Below are positions 1 to 9,165 of a stretch of DNA of 64,000 nucleotides, one piece after another. The notes under the pieces were generated by a model. That model was given only the letters and a program-made list of their open reading frames with translations, searched no databases and was not told where the DNA came from. The DNA lies in the NCBI RefSeq assembly GCF_000189635.1, contig NW_002476157.1, forward strand, positions 806,001 to 870,000. Reading direction: 5' to 3'. This stretch comes from Tetrahymena thermophila SB210 (Eukaryota; Ciliophora; Oligohymenophorea; Hymenostomatida; Tetrahymenidae). Within the stretch, counting starts at the first letter, position 1; the number at the start of each line of letters is the position of its first letter. Made by a program: the position numbers and the translations under genes.

Positions 1-1
1 T

Positions 2-313
2 GAAATTAATTATGATTAAGACCCTGCCTTTTATGATAGAATAAGACAAAAAATATCACCCTTTATCCCTTCTATTTCTCAGAGTAAAATAGCTAAATAA
101 GCAGTCTGCTTTTATACTCTCACTCCTGATGGTCATTTTATTATTGATTTCCATCCACAAAACGATAACATAGTTATCCTAAGTCCATGCAGCGGACATG
201 GATTTAAGTTTTGTTCTGTAATTGGTCAAATGGCAGTTGAACTACTTTTAACTAAGTCTAATCCATACACTTACTTCAAAATTTCAAGATTTAATCCTAC
301 TTAAAAGCTCTGA
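2..313 (+). CDS. Sarcosine oxidase / N-methyl amino acid oxidase-like flavoenzyme, C-terminal part
   Basis: Only the last 103 codons lie in the window, in frame 2, ending at TGA 311-313; in-frame TAA codons read as Gln. The block CFYTLTPDGHFIID followed by SGHGFKF is the C-terminal signature of the monomeric sarcosine oxidase / PIPOX / SolA family of FAD-dependent amine oxidases. In these enzymes the Cys of this block carries the FAD through a thioether bond, and the GHGFKF loop lies at the flavin. The reaction is oxidative demethylation of N-methyl amino acids, giving formaldehyde and hydrogen peroxide. The protein ends in -QKL, which resembles but does not match the usual peroxisomal PTS1 tripeptide; the animal family member is peroxisomal. 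The family call is secure; the exact substrate is not. Confidence 0.85.
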
Positions 314-2666
314 AAATATAACTTTAAAATATTTTTATAGCTTCAATTAATAAGTAAATAAATATATTTAAATGTAATTGTTTTTTTTATATTAATATTT
401 TATTAATTATTTTTTAAAAAATGCTATTTTCCAAATTAATTTCAAATTCTTATTAATAATAATATTTTATAAGTTAAAATATCTAAAAATAATTATTTAA
501 ATAATATATAATACATCTTTAATAATTAATTCCCTAAATTCTAAATTAGGAGATAAAAAAAATATAAAAATTAAAATATTAATCTTCAAATTATTGTTAC
601 TTCTTATTTTGAAAATCAATTAACTGGGTGGATCATAAAATACATTTTAATTTATAATTGTTGTATTTTTTTTTATTAAAAATAAATAATATTTAAAATA
701 TTTTAAAAAATCGATAGTATTTTTACCCCCTTGTAAATTTATAAGTAAATATTAAAAATAAATCCTAATTTTTCATTTATTAATGGATAATTAAAAAAAC
801 AGGATACAATATAAATTATCCATATTTTATTCAATCTAATTTTTCTTTAGGGTATACTAATTATATTAATAGAGAAAAATAAAAAATAGAATTTTTTAAT
901 TGTTTAGAAAGTGTATCAACAATATTTAATTTCAACTATTAAAAGGTAAATCATATTCAACAAAGACGTTTTAAGTAAAATAGTTATATTTTATTTCAAA
1001 ACGAACTAATCTTAAAGCTTTTTTAACTAAATTTATTTTAATTAAATTATTAAAAGTTGTTTGAATAGCAAGTTTATTAACTGTGATATCTAAATAAATG
1101 AGTGATTTGAGCATTTAAATACTTTAACTAATAGTTTATAACACATCAGAAGAATTACTTTTAAAAAATAATTTTTTTAATTATCATTTTTATATATTTA
1201 ATTAATTAATTAATTACTTTATGTTGATAATAAGAAATCTGAGCCTGTTAAATTTTACTAATTACTCAAAAATATAATTAAAACTCTTGTCTTCTAAGTA
1301 ATTATAACTTTTAAGAATTAAAAAATTTATTATTAAAATTAAATGTTATTCATATTTTTATCTATTTACCAAAGTCCTAAATTTAGAAATTCTAGATTTT
1401 GTAAATTTGAAATACTATTTATTAAATAAATTAATCCTTCATTTCGTAAACAACTTGCTCTGTATTATTTTAAGTTAAATTATAATTAAAACAGTTATTA
1501 AAAATAAAATTACATAAGATCAAGACAAAGGTATTTTAGTGAAGATTATTTTGCTAATATTTCAGATATTCTTATTAAACCTTTACTTCCAACAGGCACA
1601 TAACTTTATTTTAAATTATAAATAAATAAAATTTATCATAATAATAATAAAATTAAATTTCTATGTAAACATTAGATTTTACCTTAAAATTATTTTTACT
1701 GCTTCTAAATTTTGTGCATATTAAAAAAAATTGTTTAATAAAGTACTAATTTCTTAAAACCCTATTTTATTTTTTCTAAAAATACAAAAATTATTAAATT
1801 TTAAATTAGGTTATTTGCTAAAACTATAGTTTATTTATTTTCCTTGATAGAGATTTAAAGAATTTAAACTATGCTGATTAACCAACATTAAATTATGATA
1901 AAGAGAATTAAATATAAATAAAGCATTTATTTTATATATGAAATCTTTAAGCTTATACTTTAAATTTAAAGAAACTGTCTTTAGATCTAACTGCTAAGTT
2001 TTCGATAACTTCAAGTTTTCTATCATCTTAATATTAATGATGGGACTATATAATTAAACTAAATTAGGTATGAAAAGACAAAATTTAATTACGAAAAATC
2101 TAAAACAAGTTCTTGTATTCGATCATTCTCAAATCTTAATAAAGTTTCAGATAATTCTTTGGTAGTTTTAAAAGAATTTAGATTTGACTCACTAATTAAT
2201 TAATATCAAATTTTTTTAGTTGTACTCATTTATAAAAAGATAAATTACTTCATTTTAATTTTTAAAATCTTTCCTTCGTTAAAATTTACTGAAATTAACT
2301 TATTTTAAAATTAAAAAAATAAAATATAAACATTTTTTTAAATTTTAAATATGAATATTCATTTTACATGAAGCTGGTTTTAATTTTAATTGATTTTCTT
2401 TTATTTATTTCCCATTTTTTTAGCAAGAAAATTTAAAGATTTATCAGTATTAATATATTAATAATCATAATAAAATCTAACTATATCTCTTTTCTATATT
2501 ATTTACAATTTTCATCATAATTTAATCAAACAATATGCGATTATTAAAATAATAATATTTAATTTCGATAGTTTTTTATATCTAACTAAAAAGTAGTATT
2601 TGTTTTAGAATCAGTTTCTCTAAAACAATTTTAGAATTTCAAACTAGCTAGTTAGACAAATTAAAT
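314..2666. other. Long AT-rich intergenic region
   Basis: About 2.35 kb of spacer with no convincing reading frame under the ciliate code on either strand. It holds many homopolymer A and T runs and short AATTAATT repeats (for example near 1200). It must contain the terminator of the oxidase gene and the promoter of the gene starting at 2667, but no distinct site can be named. Confidence 0.6.
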
Positions 2667-3608
2667 ATGAATGAAAATAAATCATTAGAATGTTTGCTCA
2701 ATGTGAAAGGTTTGAAGGGAAATTTTAGGAAAGCAATTTATCTCAATTATTTTGTTGTTTTTGATAGCATTGTTATGGTTAGAAGAGGGATTATTTATGC
2801 AATTAGTTGGGAATTAAACCGCATTATTATAATAAATATAAAAAACAGAAAGATAATCAAGTAAATTCAATTGCATAATGTGATGGAAATAAGGATAATT
2901 ACTTCAAGATATTCCTTACTAACAACCCACAATAAAATACTATTTGTGAAAGATATAGATTTAAATTATGAAATAGTTAATGAAGTAGATATTGAATATA
3001 CTAAATATTCAATATTTCCTTTACTAAAGTGTATGTTTTGCATTTACTATAAGGGATCTTAGCTAATCCAAATGTATTCTTAATTTGATTTGGTATGCTC
3101 CATTAACGTAAAGCATAAACAAGTTGTTTCAATGGTTTGGCCTCTAAAAATGCATCCTGAATTGATAGCAATTTATGATTCACAAGAAATAGAAGTAATA
3201 AACTGGAAACTGAATTAGTAAATATTTAAAGTTGATAATCTTAGAGTATAAAACCCAAAAAAATCAATAATGTGCTGTATTGATTCAAGCCAGTATCTTA
3301 TAAGCTCATAAAGTGGAATGAATATTTTAAATATTCTTGAGTATGATGGCTATCCTAAAAAGGAGTATTGGCCTCGTCCGTGCATGAACGCTTAGTTTAT
3401 TAGCATTATTCTTTTTAATGAAAAATATTTAATAGGATCATTCTTAAATGAATACTAAGACTACTTTTTATATGTTTTAGAGAAAGAATCGAACTAAATT
3501 TCTTTGATTCAAGTTGTATCAGATTACTATTTAATTAGAATTAACAATAATAGTTTCCTTGCTACTTTTTCACATTATGACAGTACCAAATTTTTGATAT
3601 GGAAATGA
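2667..3608 (+). CDS. Hypothetical beta-propeller (degenerate WD-like) protein
   Basis: A single open frame of 313 codons to TGA 3606-3608. Two standard-code fragments join when TAA is read as Gln. The sequence is a series of short beta-strand-like hydrophobic stretches separated by polar turns, several ending in I/V-x-x-W or D-W-like positions (for example VINWKL near residue 187 and the terminal FLIWK). This looks like a divergent WD40-type propeller, but no repeat is canonical, so the fold is an inference. The start is the first ATG after an A-rich leader; an upstream exon cannot be excluded because there is no in-frame stop just before it. No function can be assigned. Confidence 0.6.
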
Positions 3609-3888
3609 GATAAACATAAATCAGACTATTTTAAAATTTCCAATAATAAAATATTTAAAATAAAAATAACTTTATAATATTAAATTAATAATTATTCATT
3701 CATTTTCAATCTTTAAACTTACTTTTATTTGTATATATAATATATATTTTGTCTCTTCCTTATTTTCAAAAATTACACACTTCTTTCTCATTAACTTAAA
3801 ATTTCCAATTAAGACTGCTATTTAGTTTTGAAATATTCTAAAAACTTGTTTGCTATTTTTTTATAAAACCTCAAAACATTTTAAAAAA

Positions 3889-4008
3889 AGGTTGTCGACA
3901 CTGGGACTTCCCAAGCGGTCCCCCACCTTAGTACTAACCCAGCCTTAAGGCGCTTAACTTCGGAGTTCGAATGGGATCCGGTGTTTTCACCTTAGTATGG
4001 CCGACAAC
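3889..4008 (-). rRNA. 5S ribosomal RNA, copy 1 of 6
   Basis: A 120-nt 5S rRNA on the minus strand starting GTTGTCGGCC and ending GACAACCT; the ends pair to form helix I. The internal pol III control region lies within the gene. On the transcribed strand the gene is followed by a T-run (the A-run just below 3889), the normal pol III terminator, and preceded by a conserved TATAATTTT. Helix I uses the U2-A version of its second pair. Confidence 0.97.
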
Positions 4009-4143
4009 AAAATTATAGGTCTTAAAATTAAATTTATATAAGAAATATTTTTTAAATAAGAAATTAAAGGGTTTGAAAATAAAATTTATTACTGAATTAA
4101 AATATTTTTTACTCCACATTTCTCAAAAATAATAAAATTAAAA

Positions 4144-4263
4144 AGGCTGTCGACACTGGGACTTCCCAAGCGGTCCCCCACCTTAGTACTAACCCAGCCT
4201 TAAGGCGCTTAACTTCGGAGTTCGAATGGGATCCGGTGTTTTCACCTTAGTATGGCCGACAGC
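4144..4263 (-). rRNA. 5S ribosomal RNA, copy 2 of 6
   Basis: Identical to copy 1 except at the termini: it starts GCTGTCGG and ends GACAGCCT, so the second pair of helix I is C-G instead of U-A, a compensatory double change. T-run terminator and upstream TATAATTTT are conserved. Its 5' spacer (4264-4387) is nearly the same as that of copy 4. Confidence 0.97.
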
Positions 4264-4387
4264 AAAATTATACTCATCAAATGCCTATTTATAAATGTTT
4301 TCAATTTATTTCTAAAAATTTAATTTACTTTAAAAAAAAATACATTTTATTAGAAACAAAAAGATGTTAAAAAAATAAACACAAAAA

Positions 4388-4507
4388 AGGTTGTCGACAC
4401 TGGGACTTCCCAAGCGGTCCCCCACCTTAGTACTAACCCAGCCTTAAGGCGCTTAACTTCGGAGTTCGAATGGGATCCGGTGTTTTCACCTTAGTATGGC
4501 CGACAAC
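4388..4507 (-). rRNA. 5S ribosomal RNA, copy 3 of 6
   Basis: Same sequence as copy 1, U2-A form of helix I, with the same flanking T-run and upstream TATAATTTT. Distance from copy 2 start to this start is 244 bp. Confidence 0.97.
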
Positions 4508-4633
4508 AAAATTATATCTCTTCTAAATATATTTATACTTGAATTCTTTTTTAAATAAAAAAATTATTTTCAAAATAATATGAAATTTAAAATTTTAATA
4601 TAAAACTAGTCAAAAATATAATTAAAATAAAAA

Positions 4634-4753
4634 AGGCTGTCGACACTGGGACTTCCCAAGCGGTCCCCCACCTTAGTACTAACCCAGCCTTAAGGCGCTT
4701 AACTTCGGAGTTCGAATGGGATCCGGTGTTTTCACCTTAGTATGGCCGACAGC
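4634..4753 (-). rRNA. 5S ribosomal RNA, copy 4 of 6
   Basis: Same sequence as copy 2, C2-G form of helix I. Its spacer toward copy 5 (4754-4879) is a diverged duplicate of the copy 2 spacer. Confidence 0.97.
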
Positions 4754-4879
4754 AAAATTATACTTATCAAATGCCTATTTATAAATGTTTTCAATTTATT
4801 TTTTAAAATTTAATTTACTTTTTTAAAAAAAATATATTTTATTAGAAACAAAAAGATGTTAAAAATATAAACATAAAAA

Positions 4880-4999
4880 AGGTTGTCGACACTGGGACTT
4901 CCCAAGCGGTCCCCCACCTTAGTACTAACCCAACCTTAAGGCGCTTAACTTCGGAGTTCGAATGGGATCCGGTGTTTTCACCTTAGTATGGCCGACAAC
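4880..4999 (-). rRNA. 5S ribosomal RNA, copy 5 of 6
   Basis: U2-A form of helix I. It carries one internal substitution not seen in the other five copies: plus-strand A at 4933 where the others have G (C to U in the RNA, in the segment GGCUGGGUUAG). Confidence 0.96.
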
Positions 5000-5143
5000 A
5001 AAATTATAACTTCATAGCTTTTATTTATATTTGTGAAATAATTTTAAATAATAAAAAAATGATAAATAATTAATAATCATAAATAAAAAAAACCTTTTAA
5101 ATAAATAAATTTAAAAAGGCTTAAAAATTATTATAAAATAAAA

Positions 5144-5263
5144 AGGCTGTCGACACTGGGACTTCCCAAGCGGTCCCCCACCTTAGTACTAACCCAGCCT
5201 TAAGGCGCTTAACTTCGGAGTTCGAATGGGATCCGGTGTTTTCACCTTAGTATGGCCGACAAC
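5144..5263 (-). rRNA. 5S ribosomal RNA, copy 6 of 6
   Basis: The first gene of the array in upstream sense. It has the GTTGTC 5' end of copies 1, 3 and 5 but the GACAGCC 3' end of copies 2 and 4, so the second helix I pair is a U-G wobble, intermediate between the two paired forms. Promoter and terminator elements are as in the other copies. Confidence 0.96.
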
Positions 5264-5447
5264 AAAATTAAAGCTATTTTATATGATTAAATAAAGAAAT
5301 AATTGTAATCAATATGAATGATTAAAAAAAATAATAAAAAAGATACTTTAATTAATTTTAATTTTTAAGTTAAATCTTACGAAATTTAAAAGGTAAATTT
5401 AGATTTTGAAAAATAAATCATTTTGTAAAAATTTAATTCAATTTAAA

Positions 5448-5672
5448 ATGAAAGAAAGATAGAAAAATTTATAGTTCATGTAATTATTAATAATAAATGA
5501 AAGTAGGATATAAGAGCAATTGAAGCAAATAGGAATAAGAATAATTTTTAATTTAGCCGGTGAAAGTACAAATAAAAAAGAGTTGAAATATAAGGCTGAA
5601 AGTAGGCCTATTGAAAGCTAAAAAAATAATGCAAATGAAATTAAAATAAAGGAAGAATATTGTATAACTTGA
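5448..5672 (+). CDS. Possible small hypothetical ORF (74 aa)
   Basis: An ATG-to-TGA frame of 74 codons between the 5S array and NOG1, in a stretch that is purine-rich and less AT-rich than the surrounding spacer. The product is charged (KERQKN near the start, KIKEEY near the end) with a short hydrophobic core, GIRIIFNLAGES. No family is recognised. Open frames of this size occur by chance when only TGA stops, so it may be 5' leader of NOG1 rather than a gene. The rest of 5264-5798 shows nothing. Confidence 0.25.
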
Positions 5673-5798
5673 TATATAGGAATTTTGATTAAAAGCTTAG
5701 ACGACTTAACAAATCAAAAAAAGATTTTTAAAACAATCAAAATAGATATATAATTTTATAGATTTATTAAAGTACAATTTTAGAATAAAAGCATAGAA

Positions 5799-8226
5799 AT
5801 GTAGTATATTTTTAAGGGTATCAAGACTATTCCTGCTTCTAAGGACATGATCAACATTGTCCTTTCCAAGACTTAAAGAAAGACTCCTACCGTTGTTCAT
5901 CCAGGCTATTCCATTGGTCGTATTAGAGGTTTCTACATGCGTAAGATTAAGTTCACTTAAGATACTATGCATGAAAAATTCAATGACATTTTGAATGGTT
6001 TCCCTAAATTGGATGACATCCATCCCTTCTTCGCTGATTTATTCAATGTCCTTTATGACAAGGATCACTATAAGCTTGCCTTGGGTCACGTTCATTCTTG
6101 CATGAACTTGGTTGACAACATTTGCACAGATTACGTTAGACTTATCAAGTATGGTGACTCTCTCTATCGTTGCAAGCAATTGAAGAAAGCTTGTTTGGGA
6201 AGGTAATTTAACAAATTCTCTTAAGAGAGTTTATTTTTTAAATATTTGAATCCATTTTAACTTTTTGTTCTCTCCTGCTTCAAGCAATAATAAAAAAACT
6301 GTATTTTTTATCTTGCTTGATCCTATTAATTAACTCCTACATAGAATAAAATAAACATAAAAAAAATAAGTAACAACAATTATGAGTAAAACTCATTAAT
6401 AAGAATTAATAATACTTTAATGATGTTAATTAAAAAGGCTATCAGTTTTTTAGGAGTTAAGAATGAGAGGAGATAATTTTTTTAGTTCTATTTGAATCAA
6501 CTTCATAATTTTTTATAAATAATTTGTAGAATTTGCACAATCATAAAGAAGTTAAATAGCAGCTTAAATTATTTGGAAGAAGTCAGAAAACATTTAGCAA
6601 GATTGCCTTCAGTTAACCCCTTCGAAAGAACTTTAATGATTACTGGTTACCCCAATGTCGGTAAAAGTAGTTTCATCAATTAAATCACTAAGGCTAACGT
6701 TGAAGTCTAAAGTTATCCTTTCACAACTTAATCACTTTATGTTGGTCATACTGAATACCAAAATGTCAGATGGTAGGTTATTGATTCACCTGGTATTCTT
6801 GATCATCCTTTAGAACAACGTAACACAATTGAAATGTAAAGTATTACTGCTTTAGCTCACTTGAAGGCTTGCATTCTCTTCTTTATTGATTTATCTGAAT
6901 AATGCTCATACAGTATTGAATAATAAGTAAGCTTATTCAACTCTATTAAGCCTCTCTTTAAGAATAAGCCTCTTTGCATCGTTCTCAGTAAGTGCGATTT
7001 GAAATCTTTTGAAGATCTTTCTCAAGAAAATAAGGATATCCTTAACAGCCTTGCTAAGGATTAAAATGTATCTCTTCTTTAAATGTCCAATAAAACTGGT
7101 GAAGGTATTGAAAACCTCAAGGTCCAAGCTTGCGAAACTCTCTTAAAGCATCGTGACGGTTAAAAAATTGAATAACTTTCTGGTGGTAACCAAATTTTAA
7201 AGAGAGAAGAAGAAGTTTTAAGAGGTTTACATGTTGCTAAACCTACTAAAGTTAGAGATAGCAATGTAGTAAGAGCTCCTGTCATCCCCTAAACTGTCAA
7301 GAGTGGTATTAAGAATGAAAAGCCTACTCTCAAAGAAATTCAAGAAGAACATGGTGGTGCTGGTGTTTTCAACTTCCCATTATAAGAACATTTCGATTTA
7401 GCCAACCCTGAATGGAAGTATGATGCTATACCTGAAATCATGGACGGTAAAAACATTGCTGATTATGTTGACCCTGATATTCTTGAAAAACTTGAAGAAC
7501 TTGAAAGAGAAGAAGAAATGCTTGAAAAAGCTAGAGAAGAAAAGGGAGACATGAGTGAAGAAAGCGATGGCGATTTACCTGATGAATACTATGAAGCTCA
7601 TGAAATTGTCCAATCAAAATAAAAATTACTTAAAATCGAACACAAGTTAAAGAGACACACAACTGCTCATGTTCATAAGGAAGCTTTAAGTGAAGTTAAA
7701 AAGGATCTCGAAACTAAAGGTAAACAATTAAAAAATTTGATTTAAAAAAAAAGAAGAACAAGAATTATTATTGAGTTATTAATAGAAACAGAAATAATTT
7801 AAAAAAATTTTTAGTTTAAAGCGAGTTAATTAATTGTTAAATTTTATAATTATAGGTATTGATTCTACTAAGCTTGAATAAAGAGTTCTTGCCAAGAGAT
7901 AACCAAGAAGATTACTTGATCAAATTAAAGACGAAAAAGATATTGAAGATGATGATGAAGATATCATGGAAGATGAAGGTGTTGCTGATAGAAAGAAGAT
8001 TGAAAAGAAATTAGAAAAGAAGTAAAGATCTGCCTCTAGATCAAGATCTAAAGGTATCAATCCCAATCCTATTTTAACTCCTGCTGATAAGGCTATGCAA
8101 AGACTTAAATACAAGATTGAAAAGACTTGGTCTGGTATGGCTGGTGAAGCTGACAGAAGTATTGCCTAAAAGATGCCCAAGCATCTTTTCTCTGGTAAGA
8201 GAAAACAAAAAGCAGATAGACGTTGA
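5799..8226 (+). CDS. NOG1: NOG1, nucleolar GTP-binding protein 1 (60S ribosome assembly GTPase)
   Basis: Three exons, 5799-6202, 6530-7719 and 7856-8226, give 654 residues, the usual NOG1 length. NOG1 is the essential Obg-class GTPase of nucleolar and nuclear pre-60S particles. Landmarks: the N-terminal NOG1 helical domain ([39 protein letters not shown]), G1 loop GYPNVGKSS at 174-182, G3 motif DSPG at 220-223, and a G4 motif SKCD at 288-291 where most GTPases have NKxD. The C-terminal part is charged and ends in a basic tail suited to rRNA or nucleolar binding. Intron 1 (327 nt) and intron 2 (136 nt) are AT-rich GT-AG introns; both splice junctions restore conserved residues (LGR/I and K/GID). 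The ATG is the first in frame and gives a normal NOG1 N-terminus. Confidence 0.97.
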
Positions 8227-8363
8227 GAAATCAATATAAAGTCTAAGAAAAGAATGCATTTTTTCTCTTCAAATACATAAATAATAAAAATAAAATTAAT
8301 TTCTCCTTAAAATAAAAAACTTCAATAAATAACAACATACTATCAATCAATCAATAAATAAAT

Positions 8364-8795
8364 ATGGCTGGCTTTTTATCTTAACCATAAGCTACAAAAT
8401 CTTTCAAATATAATTAATATTAATATCTTTTGCATAATTAAGAATTATCAATGTAATTTATTTTATCCAAAATTTATATTTTACTCGTATTGACATCTAT
8501 CTTTTAAGTTTATTAAGTAATTCTATCATCCTTTCACAAAAAAATAGTTTATTTAGCAATTTTTAAAGGCAGTTTGATAAACAACAAAATTTATAAAACA
8601 AAAAAAATAAAAAAAATTTTTTTTGCTATCAATCCTCTTTCTTTCTACTGCTTAAATATAATATAAAGTTAAAGCAACATGCAAGTATTTGTTTTTTTTA
8701 TTATTTAAGGCATTCAAAATTTATAAATAATATTTAACATTTAAGATATAAAAAAAAGCTTCATCAAATCATCAAAGATAATTAAAATCTTTTGA
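8364..8795 (+). CDS. Possible ORF downstream of NOG1 (143 codons, doubtful)
   Basis: ATG at 8364 follows a CAATCAATCAATAAATAAAT leader and opens a frame starting MAGFLSQPQATKSFKYNQYQ, running to TGA 8793-8795. The first 30 residues look coding; the rest is hydrophobic and AT-rich and could be an intron (a GTAATT donor lies near 8453). No family is recognised. The rest of 8227-9165 holds nothing that can be named. Confidence 0.22.
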
Positions 8796-9165
8796 TTTCA
8801 TCATAGCAATCAAATTTTCATTTAAAATTCGCAAAAAATGCAGTTAATTTAAATGAAACGAGGGTAAGTAGAAGACTTAATTTATCATTATAAAATAGAA
8901 GTTTTAATATTAAAATTCATTAGAATTGCTTTAAATAATTGTTGATATGTTAATAAAAGTTGTTAAATTTTACTAATGCTCAAAAATAACTCAATAATAT
9001 CAAGTAAATATATAATTTATTAGAACTATTTATTTGTTTATTTGTTTATTTAAATAGAGACATCAAACATCAAAAAATTTCAAGCGATATTAATTCTTTC
9101 AAACAACTTTATAATAAAGAGGATCACCAAGCAATAAATCATTACCATACCATTATAATATAAAA

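Larger units (their letters stand above)
4144..4879. repeat. Diverged duplication of a 5S gene plus its 5' spacer
   Basis: Segment 4144-4387 (copy 2 and its upstream spacer) and segment 4634-4879 (copy 4 and its spacer) align over their full length. The spacers share long identical stretches (ATCAAATGCCTATTTATAAA and TTAGAAACAAAAAGATGTTA) with a few substitutions and small indels. The spacers of copies 1, 3, 5 and 6 are not related in this way, so the array grew partly by duplication of a roughly 490-bp two-gene unit. Confidence 0.85.

Noticed and set aside
3934-4119. Short minus-strand frame across 5S copy 1
   Set aside because: It overlaps an rRNA gene and spacer and has no coding character.
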